Positions 8,170 to 16,461 of a stretch of DNA of 16,743 nucleotides are shown piece after piece. Numbering within the stretch: the first letter of the stretch is position 1; the number at the start of each line of letters is the position of its first letter. Source of the stretch: Bacteroidota bacterium (lineage in GTDB: Bacteria > Bacteroidota > Bacteroidia > Bacteroidales > Prolixibacteraceae); assembly GCA_030706665.1 (NCBI GenBank), contig JAUZOB010000036.1:1-16743 (forward strand), written 5' to 3'. The position numbers and the translations under genes were made by a program. A model generated the notes under the pieces. It saw only the letters and a list, made by a program, of their open reading frames with translations, was not told the DNA's origin and made no database searches.

Positions 8170-11100
8170 ATGGAAAAATTTTATTGTGAAGACACTTTCT
8201 TTAAAAGGAAAGTGGTTAAAAAGGTGTTCTTAATTATGAGACTTACTACTCTATTTTTATTTCTATTGATACTCCGTGTATCGGCAGGAAATGGCTTTGC
8301 TCAAAATTCAAGAGTTTCTCTTAATTTACAGAAGACAGAAATTGCAAACGTATTAACCGAAATTGAAAAACAAACAAATTACTTATTCTTTTATAATGAC
8401 AAAGAGATCAATGTAAATCGACAAGTCAACATACAGGTAAAGAATACGGAAGTTTCAGAAATTTTATCCAGAATCTTTAAGAATTCTAACATTGATTACC
8501 GAATGATAAGTAATCATATTGTCCTAATCCCCAGACATAAAGATTTTTCATCCGAAGAAAGAAATCTTCAACAAAGCAGGAAGGTTACAGGATCTATTAT
8601 TGATGCTTCGACCAAAGAACCTTTAATTGGAGTCAGTGTACTGGTTAAAGGAACGAATCTGGGGACAACTACTGATTTGGCAGGAAGATTTACCTTTGAT
8701 GTTCCTGAAGGGAAAGAGGCAATACTCATTTGCTCTTTTATTGGATACCAAACAGCAAATGTAGTTCTGGGCAAACAATCATCCATCGATGTTAAATTAT
8801 CACCTAATCTGGAAAAACTGGACGAAGTGGTTATTATCGGGTACGGTACAGCTCAACGTAAGAGTGTTGTTGGAGCAGTTGATCAAATTAGCTCAAAGAA
8901 AATCGAAGACCGACCGGTAAGCAATTTAACCCAGGCTCTTCAGGGAGTTGCGGCTAACCTTACCATTCAACAGAAGAGTATGAATCCTAATGATAACCAG
9001 ATAAATATTAATATTCGTGGAGTCAGTACCATGAATAACAATGACCCATTAGTCGTTATCGATGGATTGGTTACCAGTCTTAGCAGCCTAAATCAATTAA
9101 ATCCTTCGGATATTGACAATATTTCGATACTGAAAGATGCTGGTAGTGCAGCGATATATGGATCTCGTTCATCTAACGGAGTTATTTTGATCACGACTAA
9201 AAAAGGGAAGTTAAATACGAAACCTGTTTTTCGGATAAATTCATTGGTCGGGATTCAAAGTCCTGATGTTTTATACGGACCTGTTGCCGGATATCAAAAC
9301 GCCCTACTTAAAGATGAAGCTGCCTATAACACCGGGAATACACTTCCTTATTCTCCGGGACAGATACTTGATTTGCAGAAAAACGGAGCTGGCAGTAAAT
9401 GGTTTTTGGATGAAATTCTGAAAAATGCCTTACAGCAAAACTACAGTGCCAGTTTAAGCGGAGGGAATCAAAACTCCACATATATGGTTTCTGCGGGATA
9501 TGTAGATCAGCGGAGTAATTTTGTATCGGGAAATGCTCCCAGCTATGGAATGGAACGTTACAATTTCAGAACAAACCTGGTAAACCAGTACAATAGATTC
9601 AAACTGACAACTATTATGTCTTATAATCGATCTGAATCGAACGCTCCCAATGCCAATGTCGGCAATCTAATGGCTGACGGTGGCCGTATTCCCAATTATT
9701 ATTACTACCAGCAAAAAGCACCTAATGGGCATTACCTCATCAATGATGTTTTATCAGAATTTACCCCATTAGGATCTCTTGAAGCAGGTGGATTTAACAA
9801 GTACGACACAGACTATATTAATGGCAGTATGACTGGCGAAATGAAAGTCATCAAGGGATTGACCGCCAAGGCGATGGTCGGACTTGATTTATACGCAAAC
9901 CATCGATACAGCAGATCTTTAGAAGTTCCATATTATTCTAGCAAAACGGCTACAGCTCCATCAATTACTCAGAATATCGGAGGATCAACAAGTGATTGGA
10001 ACCAGAAATATTATACAATCAACACCCAGTTTTTATTGGATTATGACCGAACCTTTAATAAACATCATGTAAGTGGATTATTGGGAGTGTCTAATGAAGC
10101 ATATTCCAGCTACTCCAACGATATCTGGATGAAATATGTGGATCCCAATATTGGAATTCCAACTTCACAAACTGCGATAGCAGGCAATATAGGAGGGAAT
10201 ACGACACCAATGGGTACCACCTTAAGTGATATAGAATCATTATTTGGCCGGGCATCTTACTCATATGACGATAAATACTATGGCGAAGCGAGTTTCCGTT
10301 ATGATGGTTCATCTAAATTTGCCAAAGGAAATCGATGGGGATTTTTCCCTTCGATATCAGCAGGCTGGAGAATTTCCGGAGAATCATTTATGGATTCTTA
10401 TAAGTCCAATGTTGGTGATTTGAAAATCAGGGGGTCTTATGGGAAATTAGGAAATCAGAATATTGGCGACTACAACTTTCTCACCATTTACAACACCTAT
10501 AATAACACTTACGCATTTAATGGGACTTCAGTAAGCGGAACAGGATTCCAACTTGGAAATCCGCTTATTACCTGGGAGAAATCCGCCAATTTTAATATTG
10601 GATTTGATGCAACATTCCTAAACAATAAACTGTACGCTTCTTTTGATTTTTATAACAAAATTACATCAGGAATTTTGTTGAACCCGGTGGAGCCATCTGT
10701 TTTGGGAACAACTGTAGGAATGCAAAATTCAGGAAAAATGCAAAACCGGGGATGGGAACTAACGATTGGATATCGGGCTAAAACCGGAGAATTTGAACAC
10801 AACATAAGTCTCAATCTTGCTGATTCGAAGAACAAAGTATTGACTTTTACAGGGTACGAACAAATTCATTCAGCAGATGACATGTGCGACATTATTCGGG
10901 TTGGAACCCCATTTGCTTCTTATTACGGATATAAGACCGACGGTTATTTTAAAAGTTATGCAGATATTCAAAACAGTGCTTTACCTGTTGGAATAAATGC
11001 ATCTCAACTCGCTCCCGGGGATGTAAAATATGTAGATATCAACCATGACGGAGTAATTGATGATAAAGACCGCCAGGTGCTAGGCAACGCTTTCCCGCGA

Positions 11101-11622
11101 TTTACATTTGGCGTTACATACGACCTTAAATGGAGAGGTTTTGATTTTAGTGCCCTCATTCAGGGTGTCGGAGAGAGAACCATGTTTTTAAGAGGTGAGC
11201 TTATTGAACCATTCCATTCCAATTACTCATACACGATGTATCAGCATCAACTGGACTTCTGGACCCCAACAAATACAAACCCAAGATGGCCACGGCTTGC
11301 TCTTGCCGGATCAACATCCGATGTAAATAATTATGGATACAGTTCGGAAACTCATATTCTCAATTCAGCTTACGCAAGATTGAAAAACATTGCAATAGGT
11401 TATACGATCCCAAACAATATCACCAGTCGGTTTGGAGTACAAAAATTGCGTGTAAGCGTGAATGCACAGAATTTGTTGACACTTTCTCCACTTTCCTTTT
11501 ATGATCCGGAATCCACTGAATTTGGGAATAACATGGGAGGAACAGGCGGTACCGGAGCTAACAGTGGACGTAGCTACCCTACGCTTAAATATGTTGGATT
11601 TGGCCTGGATTTAGAATTTTAA
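8170..11622 (+). CDS. susC: SusC-like TonB-dependent outer-membrane transporter with STN domain
   Basis: TonB-dependent importer of 1150 residues that moves oligosaccharides across the outer membrane together with SusD. After a long signal region (hydrophobic core about 24-39) come an STN signalling domain (about 48-122), a carboxypeptidase-regulatory-like domain (about 138-212), the LDEVVIIGYG segment (217-226), the plug (about 230-345, with DPLVVIDG and GSAAIYGSRSSNGVILITTKKG) and a large beta-barrel ending in Phe. The ATG at 8170 is kept over Met23 because a charged segment ahead of the hydrophobic core is common in this subgroup. The STN domain marks it as a transducer: it should signal to the FecR protein encoded immediately upstream. 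susD follows after only 15 bases, so the two are co-transcribed. Substrate is inferred from GH76 downstream. Confidence 0.95.
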   Translation: MEKFYCEDTFFKRKVVKKVFLIMRLTTLFLFLLILRVSAGNGFAQNSRVSLNLQKTEIANVLTEIEKQTNYLFFYNDKEINVNRQVNIQVKNTEVSEILSRIFKNSNIDYRMISNHIVLIPRHKDFSSEERNLQQSRKVTGSIIDASTKEPLIGVSVLVKGTNLGTTTDLAGRFTFDVPEGKEAILICSFIGYQTANVVLGKQSSIDVKLSPNLEKLDEVVIIGYGTAQRKSVVGAVDQISSKKIEDRPVSNLTQALQGVAANLTIQQKSMNPNDNQININIRGVSTMNNNDPLVVIDGLVTSLSSLNQLNPSDIDNISILKDAGSAAIYGSRSSNGVILITTKKGKLNTKPVFRINSLVGIQSPDVLYGPVAGYQNALLKDEAAYNTGNTLPYSPGQILDLQKNGAGSKWFLDEILKNALQQNYSASLSGGNQNSTYMVSAGYVDQRSNFVSGNAPSYGMERYNFRTNLVNQYNRFKLTTIMSYNRSESNAPNANVGNLMADGGRIPNYYYYQQKAPNGHYLINDVLSEFTPLGSLEAGGFNKYDTDYINGSMTGEMKVIKGLTAKAMVGLDLYANHRYSRSLEVPYYSSKTATAPSITQNIGGSTSDWNQKYYTINTQFLLDYDRTFNKHHVSGLLGVSNEAYSSYSNDIWMKYVDPNIGIPTSQTAIAGNIGGNTTPMGTTLSDIESLFGRASYSYDDKYYGEASFRYDGSSKFAKGNRWGFFPSISAGWRISGESFMDSYKSNVGDLKIRGSYGKLGNQNIGDYNFLTIYNTYNNTYAFNGTSVSGTGFQLGNPLITWEKSANFNIGFDATFLNNKLYASFDFYNKITSGILLNPVEPSVLGTTVGMQNSGKMQNRGWELTIGYRAKTGEFEHNISLNLADSKNKVLTFTGYEQIHSADDMCDIIRVGTPFASYYGYKTDGYFKSYADIQNSALPVGINASQLAPGDVKYVDINHDGVIDDKDRQVLGNAFPRFTFGVTYDLKWRGFDFSALIQGVGERTMFLRGELIEPFHSNYSYTMYQHQLDFWTPTNTNPRWPRLALAGSTSDVNNYGYSSETHILNSAYARLKNIAIGYTIPNNITSRFGVQKLRVSVNAQNLLTLSPLSFYDPESTEFGNNMGGTGGTGANSGRSYPTLKYVGFGLDLEF

Positions 11623-11637
11623 AAATCAGAACGCATT

Positions 11638-13242
11638 ATGAGAAAGAAGTTAAAAAAATATTATATCGGAATAATTCCGATAATCCTTATATTCTTCACA
11701 TCATGTAACAGTTTGGATCAGGTTCCGACAGGTGAATTTACGGATGGAACGTATTGGTATTCGAGCGACAAAGCTTCTTATGTTTTAAACATGGCTTATA
11801 ATCAGATGATGAATGCCAACTATTTTTTCGCCAATGAAGCCCTCACTGACAATATCTTTTCCTGCCGCACATCAGATGAGAAACTTATCTCATCTGGAAT
11901 TGCAAATGCATCAACAGGACGTTTTGCAAATGAATGGTCCGATTGTTATGGCGGGATAAGAACCTGTAACACTTTTCTTGAAAATGTAGACCGGGTCGCG
12001 AATATGGACATTGGACTGAAAGCAAGAATGAAAGCAGAAGCACGTTTTATCAGAGCCTCGCTCTTCTTCCGCTTAACAACCTGGTATGGAGATATTCCGC
12101 TTTTTAATAAAAATATTACTGTTCCTGAATCCAAAACAATTTCCAGGACCTCACATGCAGACGTCCTCAAATTTGTACGAGCAGAGTTAGATTCAGCATC
12201 AGAAGTTCTTCCGGCTTCTTATGCAGGAAGTGACATTGGACGAATTACTTCCGGAGCTGCCATTTCCTTAAAAGCACGTACTTATTTGTATGAGAATGAC
12301 TGGGTGAATGTTGCCTCAACTTGTTTGCAGATCATAGATAGCAAAGAATATTCATTATTCCCGGATTATGCCGGATTATTTTCAATAACGAACGAACACA
12401 ATTCAGAAGTTATTCTTGATGTGGAATATTTGCCCACCTTGCGTACATGGAGTCAATATTATGACTTCGCACCGCCTTCAGCTGGCCGCAGGGTGAACCA
12501 GCAAGCTCCGACTCAGGAATTGGTAAATAGTTATTTAATGATGAACGGAGACTCTATTCATGATTCCAATTCGGGATATGACGAAAATAATCCCTTTGTG
12601 AACAGAGATCCCAGATTTGCAGCAACCGTGCTATTTGACGGAGGCAAATGGAGAATGCCTAATGGAACAGACATAACCATTAAAATAAAACCGGGAAGCG
12701 GGACAATCGATGAGTATAAACCGGGAAGCGGGAACAATTCCCTGACTGGCTATTACATGAAAAAATATTATGATCCTACTTATACCGGAAGTTTTAACTC
12801 GGGACTTGATTTAATTCTAATTCGTTATGCCGATATATTGTTGATGTATGCTGAAGCAGAAAATGAATTGGGGAAAATGGATCAGACCATTTGGGATGAA
12901 ACAATCAAACAAATCCGGGCCCGTGCAGGCTTTACTGATCCAAACGCGCTAAATTATAACACGAACTGGAATCAATCGGATTTGAGAACGATTATTCGCA
13001 ATGAGCGTCGTTGCGAATTAGCCCTTGAAGGAACAAGAATATTTGATATTCGCCGTTGGAAAACAGCACAAGTTGTATTGAATGGTTACCCTCACGGAGC
13101 AAAATACGATTCTTCATCACCAGACAATGGTTATATCCGCCTGGATAAACGCTCGTTCAACCCTGGCAGGGATTATCTGTTTGCTGTTCCTCAGGCTCAA
13201 AAAGATTTAGATCCAAAATTGGGACAGAATCCAGGATATTAA
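11638..13242 (+). CDS. susD: SusD/RagB-family glycan-binding lipoprotein
   Basis: Outer-membrane lipoprotein of 534 residues that forms the lid of the SusC barrel and captures glycan. The signal ends in FFTSC with lipidated Cys23. The SusD-like N-terminal half shows MKAEARFIRASLFFRL and YGDIPLF (about 131-156), the tetratricopeptide-like core of the family. The C-terminal half contains LILIRYADILLMYAEAENE and ends with a DPKLGQNPGY motif typical of the family. Residues 351-370 contain a ten-residue repeat (KPGSG twice), an insertion-like loop. It is placed 15 bases after susC and 41 bases before the susE-like gene, as in standard PUL operons. Ligand specificity cannot be read from the sequence. 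Confidence 0.95.
   Translation: MRKKLKKYYIGIIPIILIFFTSCNSLDQVPTGEFTDGTYWYSSDKASYVLNMAYNQMMNANYFFANEALTDNIFSCRTSDEKLISSGIANASTGRFANEWSDCYGGIRTCNTFLENVDRVANMDIGLKARMKAEARFIRASLFFRLTTWYGDIPLFNKNITVPESKTISRTSHADVLKFVRAELDSASEVLPASYAGSDIGRITSGAAISLKARTYLYENDWVNVASTCLQIIDSKEYSLFPDYAGLFSITNEHNSEVILDVEYLPTLRTWSQYYDFAPPSAGRRVNQQAPTQELVNSYLMMNGDSIHDSNSGYDENNPFVNRDPRFAATVLFDGGKWRMPNGTDITIKIKPGSGTIDEYKPGSGNNSLTGYYMKKYYDPTYTGSFNSGLDLILIRYADILLMYAEAENELGKMDQTIWDETIKQIRARAGFTDPNALNYNTNWNQSDLRTIIRNERRCELALEGTRIFDIRRWKTAQVVLNGYPHGAKYDSSSPDNGYIRLDKRSFNPGRDYLFAVPQAQKDLDPKLGQNPGY
12688..12733 (+). repeat. Short 30-base-period repeat inside susD
   Basis: The 16-mer AAACCGGGAAGCGGGA occurs at 12688-12703 and again at 12718-12733, exactly 30 bases apart and in frame. 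It produces KPGSG at residues 351-355 and 361-365. The spacing suggests an in-frame duplication of ten codons whose second half has diverged. Confidence 0.7.
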
Positions 13243-13283
13243 TTGATAATAAACTGAATAACTAACACCTAATAGTGTATCAT

Positions 13284-14429
13284 ATGAAAACATTATATAT
13301 AAAAATGGTATTATTGGTCTGTACCATTCTTTCGCTTGCAAGTTGCGCAAAAGATGATTCTCTTAGTAATTTGAATGTTAACGCAGTTCAGACTCTTTAT
13401 GAACCAATAAATAATAAGTCAGTTGTTCTACAAACATCTGCAACAGCCAGCGTATATTTTGAATGGGAACCAGCTTTATCTGAAGATGGAGCACTAACGT
13501 TGTATCAAGTAGCTTTTGATAAAGAGGGTGGTGATTTCTCAAACCCTCTTTATGTGGCAACAGCTGATAATAATGGCGCTAATACACATGTATCAATAAC
13601 CCACAAGCAGCTCAATAAGATTGCAGCTCTTGCGGGAATCGCTTCTTCTGCAACAGGCAAATTGAGTTGGACCGTTATTTCATCCAAAGGGGTTAATCCC
13701 AAAGTCGGTGCAGCATCAAATACCCTCGAAGTTACGCGGCTGGCAGGTTTCGCAGAGGTACCAAGTAGTGTATATATAACAGGTGAAGGTTCGGAAGGAG
13801 GAAGTGATCTTACCAATGCCAGTGAAATGAAATCAATTTCAGATGGTGTCTTTGAGATCTACACCAAGCTTACAGCAGGTAAGACTTATTATTTCACTGA
13901 TGCAAATGTTGGAACTCCAAGAACATTCTATACAGATTCAAAGGGGACCTTATTGGAAGGAGCTACACCTTGTACAGTGGCTACCACTGGTGTTTATCGC
14001 ATTGATCTGGACTTTTCGATTGGAGCATCGACAATGACTCAAATTTCAAAATGTGAATTCTTTTTCTGTCCATTAAATCAATTTCAGTTTGCACTTGACT
14101 ATGTCGGCAATGGAGTCTGGACTGCAAAAAGTGAACCTATTACCTTTAAACAAGAGAGCTGGGGTAGAGATCAACGTTACAAATTTAGAATGACCACAGT
14201 TGATAGTTCCGGGAATCCAAGTTACGAATGGTGGGGAGCTCCGGCCAGCTTAGACTCTCCGCCCACAGGGGTTGACAGCTATTATAATTTAGTACCTGCC
14301 GATAATAGCCAATGGAATGACAAGTTCAAACTTGCGTCTGAAATGGATGGAGCTCTTGTTGATATGAGTGTAATCATGAGTGCCAGTGGCCCCTATACTC
14401 ATTCGGTTAAGAAAGTGGGAGTTCAATAA
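13284..14429 (+). CDS. SusE/SusF-like surface glycan-binding lipoprotein
   Basis: Predicted surface lipoprotein of 381 residues. I use the ATG at 13284, which gives MKTLYIKMVLLV and a signal ending LASC with lipidated Cys21; a GTG nine bases earlier is less likely. CAKDD after the signal matches the K-(D/E)2 surface-export pattern described for Bacteroidota lipoproteins. A SusE-type N-terminal beta domain (about 22-160) has the family pattern YFEWEPALSEDGALTLYQVAFD. Two more beta-rich, aromatic-containing segments follow (about 165-255 and 260-375), as in SusE/SusF proteins that stack starch- or mannan-binding modules. It lies third in the susCD operon, 41 bases after susD. Its likely job is to hold glycan at the surface for the GH76 enzyme encoded next. 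The N-terminal domain is recognisable; binding residues are not. Confidence 0.82.
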   Translation: MKTLYIKMVLLVCTILSLASCAKDDSLSNLNVNAVQTLYEPINNKSVVLQTSATASVYFEWEPALSEDGALTLYQVAFDKEGGDFSNPLYVATADNNGANTHVSITHKQLNKIAALAGIASSATGKLSWTVISSKGVNPKVGAASNTLEVTRLAGFAEVPSSVYITGEGSEGGSDLTNASEMKSISDGVFEIYTKLTAGKTYYFTDANVGTPRTFYTDSKGTLLEGATPCTVATTGVYRIDLDFSIGASTMTQISKCEFFFCPLNQFQFALDYVGNGVWTAKSEPITFKQESWGRDQRYKFRMTTVDSSGNPSYEWWGAPASLDSPPTGVDSYYNLVPADNSQWNDKFKLASEMDGALVDMSVIMSASGPYTHSVKKVGVQ

Positions 14430-14441
14430 AAAAATAAACCT

Positions 14442-14481
14442 TTTGCCTGAGTAGTGCTCTTCGGAATACTACTCAGGCAAA
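14442..14481 (+). promoter_or_regulatory. Strong intra-operon hairpin between the susE-like gene and GH76
   Basis: A perfect 14-bp stem (TTTGCCTGAGTAGT at 14442-14455, ACTACTCAGGCAAA at 14468-14481, 12-nt loop) lies between the susE-like stop and the GH76 ATG. No T-run follows it on the plus strand, so complete termination is unlikely, but an A-run precedes it, so it would read as a terminator for minus-strand transcription. It may lower or stabilise expression of one side of the operon. Confidence 0.6.
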
Positions 14482-14496
14482 GTTAAAAGATGAATT

Positions 14497-15627
14497 ATGA
14501 AAAGATTTTTCATTATATGCATAGTATATATCACCCTGACCTCTTCGTGTAGTGACAATTACAACGATGTTGTTCATTCGGATGGTGGATATACCATTGA
14601 TTGGTCTGCTGCAGCGGATAGCAGTACCACAAGCCTTATCAATAATTTTTGGAATCCTACGGCTCATTATTTCAATGCAGCAACAAGCGGAAGCGATTTC
14701 GAATACTGGCCACAGGCTCATGGTCTGGATGTTTTGACTGATGCATATCTTCGTACGAATGATGCTAAATACAAAACTTATTTTGACCAATGGTATACAG
14801 GGGTGCAGGCCGGAAACGGAGGTTCATTCTTCAATGTGTATTATGACGATATGGAATGGAATGCCTTGGCTTTGCTTAGAACATATACAGTGACAAAGGA
14901 TGATAAATTTAAAACTGCTGCACAAACGGTTTGGACAGACATTCAAACCGGATGGAATACAAATGGTGGCGGAGGTGTTTCCTGGAAAAAAGATCAACCG
15001 TGGAGTAAAAATGCCTGTTCCAATGGTCCGGCTTGTATCCTGGCTGCACGTTTATTCCAATTGTTTGGTGACACTGCAGATAAAGACTGGGCTCTAAAAA
15101 TCTATGATTGGGAAAAGAATATATTATTCGATCCTTCAACAGGGGCTGTCGATGATAATCTCAACACTCAGACAGGTGTTATAAGCAATTACATATCGAC
15201 ATACAATCAAGGGACCTTTATTGGATCTGCTGTTGAGCTGTATAACATTACAGGAGATAAATCCTATTTGAATGATGCAATCAAAGCAGCCAATTACACG
15301 ATTAACAGTCTTACCAGCAATCGGATTCTCAATACAGAAGGACCTAAAGATTTGGCCTTATTTAAAGGGATCTTCATTCGTTACTTTACAGAGCTTATTC
15401 AATGCAAGGGATTAGATAGAGCGACCAAAGACCGGTTTGTACTCTTCCTGAAATTTAATGCGAATAAATTATGGCGTAGCGGAATGAATAAAAACTACGT
15501 TACTTGCACTTCCGACTGGACGACAGCTCCAAACTTCCTTTCCGAGACGGAATTAAAAGCACAGGAGAGCGGCTGCATGCTTATTGAGGCTGCTGCTTTA
15601 TTAGATAAAGCCGGTGATTTTAAATAG
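14497..15627 (+). CDS. GH76 endo-alpha-1,6-mannanase, lipoprotein
   Basis: Glycoside hydrolase family 76 enzyme of 376 residues, expected to cut the alpha-1,6-mannan backbone (for example of fungal mannan) at the cell surface. The signal ends LTSSC with lipidated Cys18. The (alpha/alpha)6 barrel starts at about 35 and contains WPQAHGLDVLTDAY (71-84) and the catalytic Asp-Asp pair at 117-118 in YYDDMEWNALALLR, which matches the nucleophile and acid/base pair of characterised GH76 enzymes. TYNQGTFIGSAVELY (235-249) is another family signature. The C-terminus looks complete. It is the last gene of the operon: 67 bases after the susE-like gene with a hairpin between them, and 24 bases before a strong terminator. 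This enzyme is the main evidence that the locus targets an alpha-mannan. Confidence 0.92.
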   Translation: MKRFFIICIVYITLTSSCSDNYNDVVHSDGGYTIDWSAAADSSTTSLINNFWNPTAHYFNAATSGSDFEYWPQAHGLDVLTDAYLRTNDAKYKTYFDQWYTGVQAGNGGSFFNVYYDDMEWNALALLRTYTVTKDDKFKTAAQTVWTDIQTGWNTNGGGGVSWKKDQPWSKNACSNGPACILAARLFQLFGDTADKDWALKIYDWEKNILFDPSTGAVDDNLNTQTGVISNYISTYNQGTFIGSAVELYNITGDKSYLNDAIKAANYTINSLTSNRILNTEGPKDLALFKGIFIRYFTELIQCKGLDRATKDRFVLFLKFNANKLWRSGMNKNYVTCTSDWTTAPNFLSETELKAQESGCMLIEAAALLDKAGDFK

Positions 15628-15651
15628 AAGTCATTTAAAATGAAGTTATTT

Positions 15652-15690
15652 AATGGGCAATTCCAATCGGAATTGCCCATTTTATTTTCC
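15652..15690 (+). terminator. Intrinsic terminator after GH76
   Basis: A perfect 13-bp stem (AATGGGCAATTCC at 15652-15664, GGAATTGCCCATT at 15669-15681) with a four-base loop is followed directly by TTATTTTCC. It lies 24 bases after the GH76 stop codon and marks the end of the sigma-to-GH76 operon. Confidence 0.85.
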
Positions 15691-16461
15691 GGAGAATTTG
15701 AGTGTTTAAATTTGTGTGATTGGATTCTCAATCATTGAAAAGTCATGAAGCTTTTTTCCTATACACAAAGTTTATACATAAACTCAGACCAAATTTTACT
15801 TCAGTGCATGAATCTGGATTTCAAATTTCTTGACATTTTTGTCGTCACAAATTTGGGTTAAACTACACTTTTTGGTAAATTCATACAAGTGAAATGAAAA
15901 TTAAACAAAAGGATTAATAAGCTATAAGATAACGATATGACTTCAGCATTGCTGTAATTTGGTTCATGGACTGTCAAAGTTTAGAGTGGAGATAGAAATT
16001 CATTTCACATTCGTTCTTTGACGTATTGAAATAAGTTGCAGAAAGATGAGGATGTATGGGCCGATTGTTATTCACAAGTATCAGATTACTTACGTTATTG
16101 CTCCGGTGAAAAGGAGCATCCAAATATAGCAGACGGGACTCCTTCCCGTTTGTGTCACGATAAAATTCGTCAATAAATACCTGCCTTTAATTTCTGAATA
16201 TTCAACTTTGTTAACCTTCCCTTTGTCGGAATAAGATCTATAACGGTTTTATATTTCGACGAATGAGTATTCAGCTCGATAATCCGAACTGAATGAAGTG
16301 TTGATTAAAAATGCTTTGACAGCCTTTAATGGAAGTGGTCCGGACACTTTCCATTGAGGATGCCGGTATTCCGTTTTATTTATTTTATTAACTTTAGTTC
16401 ATAGTTTCGCTTTGTTCCTTAACTTAAGGTCTCATTAAAGTTAGCTATTCTTATTTGAGGT
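15691..16461. other. Gene-free stretch with several small hairpins
   Basis: No convincing gene is seen on either strand over about 770 bases. Small stems occur in the second half: TGCTCC/GGAGCA (near 16099-16118), ACGGGA/TCCCGT (near 16133-16149), GTCGGAAT/ATTTCGAC (16225-16232 with 16253-16260), ATTCAG/CTGAAT (16269-16274 with 16289-16294) and AATGGAA/TTCCATT around a GTCCGGAC palindrome (near 16328-16355). The last is followed by a T/A-rich run at 16373-16390. It could be decayed mobile DNA or encode a structured RNA; the sequence does not settle this. Confidence 0.4.

Noticed and set aside
16013..16025. GTTCTTTGAC, like the boxA sequence near Bacteroidota rRNA genes
   Set aside because: No rRNA or other expected partner is nearby, and a 10-base match is too weak to call.
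16045..16176. Open frame of 43 codons on the plus strand (DEDVWADCYS...)
   Set aside because: It has no usable start codon in frame, an in-frame stop shortly upstream, and no recognised family. It is at best a gene remnant.
16174..16252. Minus-strand frame ending LNIQKLKAGIY, resembling part of a T9SS sorting domain
   Set aside because: Only about 24 residues with stops on both sides and no upstream protein. Resemblance is probably chance.
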